From: Adenanthera pavonina
Taxonomy: Eukaryota; Streptophyta; Magnoliopsida; Fabales; Fabaceae
DNA: 64,000 nucleotides
Assembly (NCBI GenBank): GCA_026686845.1
Contig: JAIVEN010000001.1
Location: 30,620,001 to 30,684,000 of the forward strand
Reading direction: 5' to 3'
Made by a program: the position numbers and the translations under genes. Positions 25,083-35,726 of this stretch are shown here, in pieces. The notes beneath the pieces are model-generated. The model ran no database searches. It saw only the letters and a program-made list of their open reading frames with translations, and was not told where the DNA came from. Positions within the stretch are counted from its first letter, which is position 1. Each line of letters begins with the position of its first letter.

Positions 25083-27300
25083 CAAGGTTTTGTGATGATC
25101 CAGAGAAGGGTTTGTTTTTGGTGTATAGATTTGTCTCGGGAGGCAGCTTAGAGCACCACTTGCATGGTACTTACTTATCTTCAACTCTTATTTCACGGGG
25201 GTTTGAATTTCATTTGAAATTGACGATTTTCCACTGACTTATGGATATATTTCATAGGGAGGAAGAAGGGTGTAAAGGGTAGTTCACCATTGCCTTGGTC
25301 AGTGAGGTATAACGTTGCAATTAGGATAATTGAAGCCATCGATTATCTGCATAATGGAACCAAAAGTGTTAGATATGCTGGTTTCCCAAGAGGGGGTGAA
25401 TTGGGAAGATTAAAATTTTCTACAAAATGTTAAGAAGGTGAAGAAAGCAAAGTGTGATAGTAAAACAGAGTGTAAATGAATAAATTGTAAAAGTAGAAGT
25501 AAAGAGAAGAAAACTCATATATTTATCCTGGTTCAATCTCTCCACTTGACCTACGTCCAGCCCCCAAGTCACCATTTGAGATTTTCCACTATTCTGCAAG
25601 AATTCAATGGGTTTCTTGCAAATGCCACAATACAAAAATGATGCTCTGTTTCTAGAGCTCACTCTTCCACTCTATGCACTCTTACTAAGTGCTTCCCTAA
25701 TCCCTTGTGATATCCCCTCACAAGAAAATCTTTCTTCCAGATGAATATAAGATTGTTTACAAAGATTAAACTCTCTTGGACAGAGTGAATATGAAAGTTG
25801 AAGTACAAATATTGAAGTGAGAGAGTAAGAGACTTTGAGTAAATGATTTGGCAGAGTTTCAGTATATACAAAGTTAACATCATTACCCACAACATCAAAT
25901 GATGTTATATTTATAGATTTATGTCTCAACTATACGTTAGAGACACAATCTATCCATTGGAGAAGTAATCTAATGATTACTCTGAAAAACTATCCGTTAA
26001 CCAACCGCATTTAATGCTTCTGACATTCTGAAATTCAAATTTTAGTTGGTTAACAGACGAATTTCGCAGAACTGAAGACTAAAGACTTCAACGTTGAATG
26101 CCTGAAGTTCGTCTGTCATGAAGTGAAGTTCGAATTTTGATATTTGGAAAATGTTTCTATGTTGTGACATACGAATTTTCAAGTAAAAAGTTTTTCTGTT
26201 AAGTGTGAACAGTATTTTCAATTTGCTACAGTGCCTTCAAAATTCAAATTTTGGAACCCCAAAATTTGTCTCTCCGTTGCAAGCTCAAACAGCACAGTAG
26301 TTCATTTACTTTGAAATTCGAATTTTCAAAGAGTGAAGTTCGTCTGCTAGAGAGACCTCTTTTCATACTTATTTTAACATTCGAATTTATAAACACTATC
26401 ATTCATATGTCAACATATCATTTCAACAGACTCACTACTTTAGCTTCTGAAATTTGAATTTCCATGTTCAAAGTTCGTCTGTCAGTTAGCAATTTTGAAA
26501 CCCAATCTAAACTTGGTTTCAGATGAACTTTGACATAATTTCAGATGAATTTCTTTAGTTTTCATAAGTTTCATTTTGTCTGAAATTCGAATTTTCAAAC
26601 CAAAGTTTGTCTGTTACTGAAAGCTCCTTTCAGACACTTATCAAAATTCGAATTTTCTCAGGTCAAAATTCATCTGTCAGAGAGTCTTCTCTTCAGACTT
26701 GTTCAGTTTCACTATGAAATTCGAATTTCCAAAGCCAAAGTTTGAATTTTCAAGATGACAGATCAGTATAAACCTTTCAAACTCCATCTGTTAATGGGTG
26801 TTTTTGAAATATTCCATGATTTAACATAGAATCAAAGTTTTAAAACATCTTTTCATCAAATCAAAGTCTTTTACTCAAAACAAAACATTATTAAACATCC
26901 AACATAAATCTTTGCATTGATTTCTCCATGATTCCTTTACTTGAACCTTTTGTGCACCTTTGATATCTTTATTCCAAGCTCTTGAAGATTGGTTTGGAAT
27001 CATCAAAACACTTGATTCAACAAAAAGATGTGTTGTTTGCAGAGACATTAAGCCCTCAAACATTCTTCTTTCCTCTAGAATGATTCCAAAGGTCAAATGC
27101 TTTCTTGTACATCAGATTTAGTTTAATATTTAGGATTTTAGACTACAGAGTTTCATCTTTCTTAGTAATTTTGGAACTTGTCTCTTAAGTTGTGGTTATA
27201 TTAGACAAGGAATTCTTTGATGGCTTGTTTTGTCATATTACAGTTATGTGATTTTGGATTAGCTACATGGACTTCAGCATCATCAATACATTTTGGATAA
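25083..27300 (+). pseudogene. captured receptor-like kinase fragment (three exons), split by solo LTR
   Basis: Three exons of a plant Ser/Thr kinase catalytic domain keep splice sites and phase. Exon A, 25083-25166: FCDDPEKGLFLVYRF then GGSLEHHLHG, ending phase 1 before GT. Exon B, 25258-25366 plus 27028-27091: LPWSVRYNVAIRI, IDYLHNGTK, then RCVVCRDIKPSNILLSS. Exon C, 27244-27300: LCDFGLATWTSASS, then a stop at 27298. The catalytic loop reads CRD, not HRD (27038-27046); the Asp, Lys and Asn of DxKxxN and the DFG triad remain. The glycine loop, the VAIK lysine and everything after the activation segment are missing. Residues resemble class VI receptor-like cytoplasmic kinases (recalled). Because it sits inside a CACTA element, it is best explained as gene capture. 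Confidence 0.85.
25367..27022 (-). mobile_element. copia-like solo LTR, copy D, inside kinase exon
   Basis: This 1656-bp element starts TGTTAGATATGC and ends TTGATTCAACA, with an exact TSD AAAAG (25362-25366 and 27023-27027). The TSD is kinase coding sequence: removing the element and one TSD copy restores continuity of the exon across the junction. No internal domain is present. The CAGACGAA/TTCGAA motif array is as in the other copies. Confidence 0.9.
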
Positions 27301-27452
27301 GACTAATAACTCATTGAATAAGAGTATTGAACCACATTAGCCTCTGCACCACTACAAGGTTTGGATAGAGCTCCATCCACCAATGTGGATTTGATGAAGC
27401 TAAAAGCAAATAATTTAAATCTAGCAAAAATTCTAATATAATGTTCTTTTAG

Positions 27453-27525
27453 GAACTACGTGAATTAGCTGGATTTCTTGATTCAACAATTCTGAAGAAA
27501 AAAGAGGGAGCAAAATTGCAAAATG
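27453..27525 (+). pseudogene. unidentified captured exon
   Basis: A 73-bp open exon flanked by a good acceptor (TTCTTTTAG) and a GT donor (ATG|GTAAAA). It encodes ELRELAGFLDSTILKKKEG followed by AKLQN. It is not part of the kinase and the family was not recognised. It may be another host-gene fragment carried by the CACTA element. Confidence 0.4.
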
Positions 27526-29700
27526 GTAAAATCCATTCCTAGTACTGGCTTTATAAAATTCTTTTTGATTGTACTTTACTATCTTCATAGGTTGAAAAAA
27601 TCTAGCTTAACATATTAGTTTTTCTATTATCAATATGAGTCATCTGTTCTAATCAACTTTGTTTGGGATGAAACTTAACAATGTTAATCTGCAAAAAAAA
27701 TTTCAGTATCACATGAAGAGAAGTTCAATGCAAATAAGGTCTAAAACTTACATACATAACGTAAGTTTTGGCCAACAACTATTTGCATAGTAGTTTAAAG
27801 GAACTGAACACATGACAATTCACAAAGTTTTGGCTAGCAACTACTTCTTAATTACACATATAAAAATTCATCGTCTAGTATTATTATTACTAGAAGATAC
27901 GTGTTGCAGCTATAAAATTTGGTTTTGCCAAGTCTCTATGGTTCACCTTATAGGTTATCATCTGTCTTAGGCAAGTTTTTTTTTATTTGGTGTTGATAAA
28001 AATTTTTGATAATACAATTTATCAAAACTTTTTTTTGTTTATTTAGAAAAAAAACTTGTTTTCCAAGTAATACATTGGTTATATTAATTTGTCTTTCTCT
28101 AAATTTTACTTATGTGATTTGGTTTATGAAGTATAAAAATATAGATATATTTTCATCAATTATAAATTATAAATAGTAAAGTTTATTATAAATTTTATTA
28201 TATATTAATACATTAATTGATATTAATATACACAGTTTGTTTTAGGAACATAATATACACAATTTTAATAGCACTTGATTGGATGGACCGAATTAATGGA
28301 AAAGAACATGATGAGAGTGGTAAAAAATATCAATAGATTATCTGATTTTTAATATACATATCAATTTCAAGAGTAAGGAATCCTAATTATTAATTTGTTA
28401 GGATTCCTAGTGCAAATCTTTCTAAACTTATAAATTTCAATCAAAATATTATAACATTCAGTCAATATCCATGTATCAATTTAAATCAATATTTTTAGAT
28501 TTTTAAATTGACAAAAAAAAAACCAAAATAAATCCCTTTCTTTTAGCATTTTCAAAATCATATAAAATTTTAAAAAATATCTTTATATTTTTAAATTTAG
28601 AGAATACCCTTTTGTGAGAAGATTATTTATTATTTAAGTATTAAAAAACTTATAATATAACTTCCTCTTAAAAAAATACCTTTTTCAAATAAAACAAATA
28701 AAAATTAAATGAAGAGAAAAGCTTAAAAATAATATTAATATAAAAAAATATCATTTGATTATATATACACAAGTTAAGATGATGCATTAGTGAATTCTGA
28801 TGCAATTTGTGGCCAATTTGTGCATGCTGTCCTCCACTATCATTTTTTTTTTAGAAAAATGAACTTTTTAATGGATTGTATTTTTCACTTTTTGTGGAGC
28901 TTTTTTTGGATCAAATTATTTTTTTTTGTTATAATATCTTAAGAAGCTAAAATGTATGTGTGTGATAATTTTTTTTCAAAAAATACTTGATGCAAAAAAT
29001 TTTTTTTTTTAAAATCTAAGACTAAAAAAAAAATTCATAAGATATAAATGAAACCTTTATGCCATATCTTGTAGGACTATTCTCTTCGCAATTGAACTGT
29101 TGGTAATTATTAAAATAAATGTGGAGGTCAATTAAGGAGATGGCTATTTGGCTAGTTGATAGTGATATTAATACCATTGCCACTTGAAACAAACAAGCTC
29201 GCATTTGAGCATTCATTTTTATTTTAGTGTGTATATAAGGTACTTTGCAAATTTAATGAAACATTAATGAATTGTTTTCCAAATTTTGTATCGGCGGTGC
29301 CTAGTATGTTACTATTGAAAATAGTTGGGTCATAATGAAATTTGGATGTCCTAGTTCAAATTCTACAAATAAGCTCACTATTGAAAAATAGAAAATGTGA
29401 ACTTTAAAGTTTCTTTATTAATGGATTGATGGTAGCTTTACATTGCCATATTATTCATTGATTATTTTCTGCATTTAGTGTTTTAATATTGACTGTAATA
29501 AAATTTTGGGAGGCCCAATATATATGAGAGACTCTACTGAAACTTTTACATAACTCATAGTATACTAACATATTTTATGGAAATTATGGAACCATGCAAG
29601 TGATCTATTTTCATTGATTAAATTTTGGAGCTTGACTTTCCTTTAATATGAAAATTATAATATAGCTCTTTATAATTAAAGATAACTTGTGAACTCCAAT
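27526..29700. other. AT-rich non-coding interior of CACTA element
   Basis: About 2.2 kb without a credible gene. It is very AT-rich with A and T runs (for example 28846-28862, 28919-28926, 28994-29033). It could hold intronic sequence of captured genes and the transposase promoter; no specific promoter motif could be assigned. Confidence 0.5.
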
Positions 29701-29715
29701 TTCCTTTAGGTAATC

Positions 29716-32700
29716 ATGGATCATAGTTGGATAAATGCTAGACGGACAAGTGACGAATATGAGAATGGAGTTGAGAAATTTCTAGAATTTTCTAACAGAA
29801 ATGTTCTTGATAATAATGGGAGCTTTTATTGTCCATGTATGCAATGCTTAAATGGGGGGCGATTGAGTATTGCAGAAATAAGAGACCACCTATTTTGTAT
29901 TGGGTTCAATAAGAACTATACACAATGGATATGGCATGGTGAAATAGAAATGCCAAGTGTGTTCGAAAGGGAGGAAGTTGATGTGGATTTGAATGATCCA
30001 TTGGAGGACATGATTCATGATGTTGGAGTAGAGTTTTTTGAGCAATCGCATGTATATGATAGGTTGTGCAGTGATGCAGAGAAACCTTTGTACCCAAGGT
30101 GTACTAAATACACACGATTGTTAGCAGTATTGAGATTAATCAATTTGAAAGCGAGAAATGGGTGGAGTGATAATAGTTTCACAGATTTGCTTGAGTTGTT
30201 GAAAGATATGCTTCCCGAGGGTAATGAACTTCTAAATTGTAACTATGAGGCAAAGAAAATCCTATGTCCAATGGGTTTGGAGTTTAAAAAGATACATGCT
30301 TGCCCCAATGATTGTTTATTGTATAGAAATGACTATGAAGGGCTGGATGTTTGTCCAAAATGTGGAGCATCACGTTATAAAGTGAAGGAGGATGGTGATG
30401 AGATCATTAAGGGGTCTCTTTTGGAGGTATTATGGTACCTCCCAATAATACCAAGGTTCAAACGCTTGTTTACTAATACAAAGGATGCAAAGAACATGAG
30501 ATAGCATGCAGATGGGAGAAAATCTAATGGAAAGCTTTGACATCCAGTTGATTCTCATCAATGGAAAACAATTGAACAATTATTTCCTGAATTTGGTCTT
30601 GAGCCAAGAAATCTGAGGCTTGGACTTTGTACGGATGGAATGAACCATTATGGCAACCTTAGCAGTAAACACAGTTCATGGCCTGTTCTCCTAGTGGTTT
30701 ACAACCTTCCTCCTCAACTGTGTATGAAATGTAAGTACATCATGTTGTCTATGATGATCTCAGGCCCAAAACAGCTAGGAAATGACATTGATATATATTT
30801 GGGACCTTTGCTTGAAGAATTAAAGATATTGTGGGATGAAGGTGTGGATGTGTTTGATGCGTATAATAAATAGTCTTGTATGTTGCGTGCCATGATCTTC
30901 TGCACGATCAATGACTTCCCTGCATATGGAAACTTGTCTAGATATAGTGTTAAAGGCCACAAAGCATGCCCCATCTATGAAGAAGGGACATGTTACCATC
31001 AACTTCAACATGGAAAGAAGACTATCTACCTTGGTCATCGAAAATTTCTGAAAAGGCACCACCCTTATCATAGATTAAAAAAAGCTTTCAATGGCTTGCA
31101 AGAGTATTAAAATGCTCCAAAGCCAATAACTGTAAAGCAAATTTATCAACGGGTGAAAAACATTAATGTGATCTTCGGTAAGACCCAAAAGCTTGCAACT
31201 GAGAATAATCTATGGAAAAAAAGGTCTATCTTCTTTAATCTTCCATATTGGCATAGTTTGAGGTGAGACATAGTCTTGATGTGATGCACGTGGAGAAAAA
31301 TGTGTGTGATAGTCTTATTGGAACACTTTTGGACATAGAGGGGAAGAGTAAGGATGGTGTGAATGCGAGACTGGAATTGGTTGAAATGGGAATACAAGCA
31401 AACTTGGCTCCACAGCCAGTAGGAAAGAGGACTTATTTACCCCCAGCTTGCTATACATTGTCCAAAATGGAGAGAAGAAGTTTTTGTGAGTGTTTACATG
31501 GCATCAAAGTGACACAAGGGTATTCTTCAAACATCAAGAGGCTTGTGTCAATGAAAGATTTGAAATTAGTAGACTTGAAGTCTCACGATTGTCATGTCTT
31601 GATGTAGCAAGTGGCTATTCGTGACATATTGCAAAAAAATGTGAGACACACTATAACTAGACTATGTTTCTTCTTTAATGCTATATGTAGCAAAGTGATA
31701 AGACCCCAGAAGTTGGATGAATTGGAGAATGATGTGGTTGTTATTTTGTGCCAACTTGAGATGTACTTTCCACCATCTTTTTTTGATATCATGATTCATT
31801 TAATTGTTCATTTAGTTAGAGAGATAAGGCTTTATGGCCCAATTTATTTGAGATGGATGTACCCATTCAAGCGATACATGAAAATCTTAAAAGGATATGT
31901 CAAGAATCCACATTGGCCTGAAGCATCTATTGTTGAAAGATATGTTGCTGAAGAGGCTATTGATTTTTGTACTGACTACTTGTCAACAGTAGAAACTATT
32001 GGACTTCCAAAGTCTCACCATGAGGGAAGAGGTGAAGATAAGGGTACATGAGGGGGCAAAGTGAAAAGCATGGGTCGTGAAGAAGTGTTAGAAGCACATT
32101 TATACATCTTGAATAACACTGATGAAGTTCAGCCTTACTTGACCAAGCATAAAAACATTGTCAAGGAAAAGAATCCTCGAAAGAGTGATAAATGGTTGGT
32201 GAATGAGCATAACAAGACTTTTAGATGCTGGTTCAACAAGTGGGTTCTAAATGATGATAATGTGTCTAATACACTAAGATGGTTACCTGGTGGGCCTCGC
32301 TTTGATGTCATATGCTGGAGTGGATATGACATTAACGGGTATTCATTCTATATAAAAGCCCAGGATATTAAGAGTACCATGCAAAATAGTTGGGCAATGG
32401 TAGTAGCTGAAGTGATGCATTTTTCTAGTTCAAAAGATAAAAGCCCTATTTTGGCAGCCACATCATATTTTGGGATTATTGAAGATATATGGGAGGTTGA
32501 CTACATAGCATTTAGAATTCCTATTTTCAAATGCAAGTGGGTTGATAGTAACATTGGTATTCGAATAGATGAGTTAGGATTTACCTTGGTGGATCTTAAT
32601 AGGGTAGGATACAAGGATAAGCCCTTTATCATGGCAAACCAAGCGAAACAAATTTTTTATGTCATTGATCCGACTGATAAAAAGTGGTCTATTGTTCTCC

Positions 32701-32873
32701 AAGGAAAGAGACAAACTACTAGTATTGATGACAATGAATCTACTTTTGATATTGATGAAACCCCTCCTTTTTCTTCAAGTCTACCTCAGCTAAAAGAAGA
32801 AGATGAACTAGATGATGTACATGCCACAAGACATGATCATCATGAAGGGATTTGGGAGAATATCCTAATATAG
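29716..32873 (+). pseudogene. CACTA transposase (TNP2/TNPD type) pseudogene
   Basis: This is the catalytic transposase that would cut and join element ends. ATG at 29716 opens with MDHSWINARRTSDEYENGV and a C-x2-C (FYCPCMQC) stretch typical of the Transpos_assoc domain (about residues 1-78). The Transposase_21/tnp2 domain follows (PKCGASRYKVKEDGDE near 30355-30402; LCTDGMNHYGN near 30625; LPYWHSL near 31241), then DUF4218-like sequence at about 31590-31960 (MYPFKRYMKILKGYVKNP) and a DUF4216-like region at about 32300-32610 (VICWSGYDINGYSFY). Stops lie at 30502 (W expected), about 30538 (R expected), 30871, about 31108, 31605 and about 32049, with one frameshift near 31262. Total length is close to normal, so decay is mild. 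Confidence 0.92.
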
Positions 32874-33095
32874 GATAATTTCTCCTGAGGTAATTTTTCC
32901 ATTTCAAGAAAACACACACACACATTTCAAGTTTAATTTTGCATACACATAAGGTTAATTTCATTTTTTATTTTAATTTAATATGTTACTGTAATGTAAT
33001 TTAATTTTATTTCAGTGTACTTACATTTCTTATCTTATTGTCTAAATAGGGATATTAATTCCTCAATCAATTTTAGCGATTCTAAGCAACCTACC

Positions 33096-35333
33096 ATGAT
33101 AGCTAGCAAGAGTACTACTAGCAGAAGTACCACTGGTAGACGTACCACGACTATGAGTTCATTAACCAAATCTCGAGGTAGTCAACAGAGATTACATGTT
33201 GATCTCAGTGAGTTAGATTATGAAAGACGTCATGAACGGACTCAGTTGAAGAGTTATTTAGGAGATTTGGCTCGTAGTAAAGTCAACATTTTGCTCCCTA
33301 TATGGAAAAAAGTTCCATATTCTGTCAAAGACCAAATTTGGCAACATATCTTGGTATAAACCTTTGTATTGATATATTTTTCTATATATTTTAATATAAT
33401 ATTACTTATTACTAAGTTAATTATATGTATGTGTTAAATTGTAGATTACTTATGACATTCCTCCTACTATTGCAATGAGGAGACAATGTTTAACAATTAT
33501 AGCGGAGCGATGGAGGGGATTTAAAACAAGTCTCACTAGTAGATACATTTATGGTAAATTGAAGGGACAAAATCCATGCATCAAGTATCTATACTTAGAT
33601 GAAGAGACATGGCAGAAGTTTATTCAAATTTGATTATCTCTTGAATGTCATGTAATTAAATTTATCATTTTCATTATTTAATTTATAATTATGAGTGCTT
33701 ACTTAAAAAGCTTATTGGATTTATATCTGACAGAAATTAAGAGAAGAAAATAAAGAAAGACAAAAACAAAATGTGTGTCCTCATAACTTGTCTCATGGAG
33801 GATATGAGTTGTTGGAGCATAAGATGATAGAGGAGAAGTTGGCAGAAAGACAAGTAGCTGCAAAGTCAGACCCATCCATTGTTGTTTGTCCTCCATCACC
33901 CCTAAATTGTGCTCAAAAATGGAAGAGGGCAAGGTTGAATAAGCATGGACAGTATATCACCCCTGAAGCTAGAGTGATTGGTGAAAAGATTATAAGTATA
34001 ATATGATCAATTATAGTGATTATGTGACTTTAATAGTGCAATTGTTAATTATATATATTTGTTACTTGAATCCTATAGGATTCTCTGAAAGAGGAAGCCT
34101 CTCATGGATTATTCACTTCATGTGGGAGGCAAAATATCTTAGCTACTGCTTTAGGCAAGGATAAGCACCCAGGCCATGTTAGGGGTGTAGGAGGAGGAGT
34201 GGGAATCAAACAATATTTTGGATCATGTTCACGCCGTCGTGGGGGAATGGTGTTTGAGCATAAGACAACAAATGTTGGATAAGGCTACGAAGGAAATAGA
34301 AGCTCGAATGAAACAGATGTTTCAAGCAGAGATGGATGCTAAAATGGAAGCTATGCGACAAGAGTTTATGTCCATGCCCTCTTCCAAGCAAATTCATATG
34401 CTACTTGCCGAGATAACCCCTTCTCCTATGCTTCAAAGCATAAAAGCTAGTTATGCATCTCCACTTGACATTAGCAATGAACAAGATGTGGGAGTGGCAT
34501 GTGATCTATATTTGGATGTTCCCATGAGGCGCATTATAGCTCACGGCCGAGTTTATAAGATGGCACCAACCCTCCACCACCAACAAATACTAGAGGATCA
34601 AGTAAAGGTATCGGTTGACATTGCCATTGAGCCTCATGCACATGTGCCGTTCCCAAATGATGATGTTGAGATGGTAGCCTAAGCTCGAGGATATTATATT
34701 CTGTGGCCGAAAGGACTTGTCACATTGGCTATGCCTCAGGTATGAAAAACTTCATAATCCTCTTGATTTCTTATTGATTTTGTTTGCAGTTATAATATAT
34801 TGTTATTTACTTGATTAGGGGAGGGATTCAATAAATTCAATGCCCAAGTCTCAATCCTCAGACTCACAAGCTATCACGGGCATGAGATTTTTGTCACATC
34901 TAAAGATTGTAGTTTCACAATTAAAAAATTCTGTTGAAGTTACCATGACTCTTGGGATTGTGGGATCTCAATCATATTCCTTTTATCTTAATAAAGATGA
35001 TGTCCAAGATTTCATAGATATGAAAGAGTTGGACATATCCATTCTCTAACTTGGTATCATGTAAGTTTATTTTCATTGCTGAGCATCTTTTCAATCAATT
35101 GGGTTTATGAACATTTGGTGTTTTATCTACATTTATTTTCATTTAGGTTCTCTAACAGGTTTCTGCACCAATATTGCACCCAATTGGGATGCAATGATAG
35201 GTTTGCATTCCTTTGTCCATATGCCCTTCAATGTGTGAGGAACTCAGAAGAAGATAGAATGAGCTATGTAGGGAATACTATTGAACAAAATTGCAAGCCA
35301 TGTTGGTTTGCACCAATCCATAAAGGGTAATAA
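33096..35333 (+). pseudogene. CACTA second gene (Transposase_24 / Ptta-En-Spm type), multi-exon, 3' truncated
   Basis: This is the accessory gene of plant CACTA elements. Exon 1 (33096 to about 33352) is S/T-rich, then carries SELDYERRHERTQLKSYLG. Exon 2 (33445-33632) has AERWRGFKTSLTSRY, typical of Transposase_24. Exon 3 (33735 to about 33992) has GGYELLEHKM and ITPEARVIGEKI. Exon 4 (from about 34080) has HPGHVRGVGGGVGIKQYFG, followed by a frameshift near 34215 and a coiled coil with repeated EARMKQM/AEMDAKMEAM at about 34287-34375. Exon 5 (34819 to about 35060) has KDDVQDFIDMKEL. A last exon (from about 35159) starts a Ulp1-protease-like C-terminus (DRFAFLCPYALQ) and stops at 35328-35330, just after FAPIHKG and before the catalytic GHW-type motif. 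Exon edges are by eye. Confidence 0.8.
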
Positions 35334-35439
35334 AATTGTTGTTTCTACTATGGCTACCAAATTTGTTTAGCTCTTTCAGAATTTTGGTTGTAAATACGAG
35401 TTTGGGTATGGATTGTATTTAGTTTGGTATTAAAAAAAA

Positions 35440-35710
35440 AATTCTAAGTTACATCGGTATTGAAAAACCGATGTAATATGTGAATTTTTTATATCGGTTT
35501 TTTTTAAAGAACTGATATAAATTCAATTTTTCTACATGATGTAAATGCAACTTTTCTACATCAGTTTTTTGTTAAAAATCGATGTAAATGGTTAATTTTC
35601 CATGTTGGTTAAAAAACCGATGTAAATAGTTAATTTTCTTTATTGCCAGCTTTTATATCGCTTTCAAAACCGATTTAGAAAGGGTAAAATAACCGATGTA
35701 AATTAGGCTT
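35440..35710. repeat. CACTA 3' subterminal foldback repeats
   Basis: Five foldbacks of ACATCGG...CCGATGT type occur near 35451-35476, 35491-35520, 35558-35588, 35611-35628 and 35656-35700. They match those at the left end. They mark the right subterminal region and are likely binding sites for the element's own protein, by analogy with En/Spm. Confidence 0.85.
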
Positions 35711-35726
35711 TTGTGTACTAATGTGA

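Larger units (their letters stand above)
22778..35723 (+). mobile_element. CACTA (En/Spm) transposon, 12.9 kb, inside gypsy element
   Basis: The left end is CACTACTACAAAAG. The right end is CTTTTGTGTACTAATG, a diverged inverted copy. The flanking 3-bp TSD is TGA (22775-22777 and 35724-35726). Both ends are lined with foldback subterminal repeats ACATCGG(T)n(A)nCCGATGT. Cargo in order: 5' subterminal array, leader, captured kinase exons, one unidentified exon, TNP2-type transposase pseudogene, and an intron-bearing Ptta/En/Spm-type gene. A copia-like solo LTR (25367-27022) is a later insertion. The transposase is broken, so mobility would need help from another copy. Confidence 0.88.
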
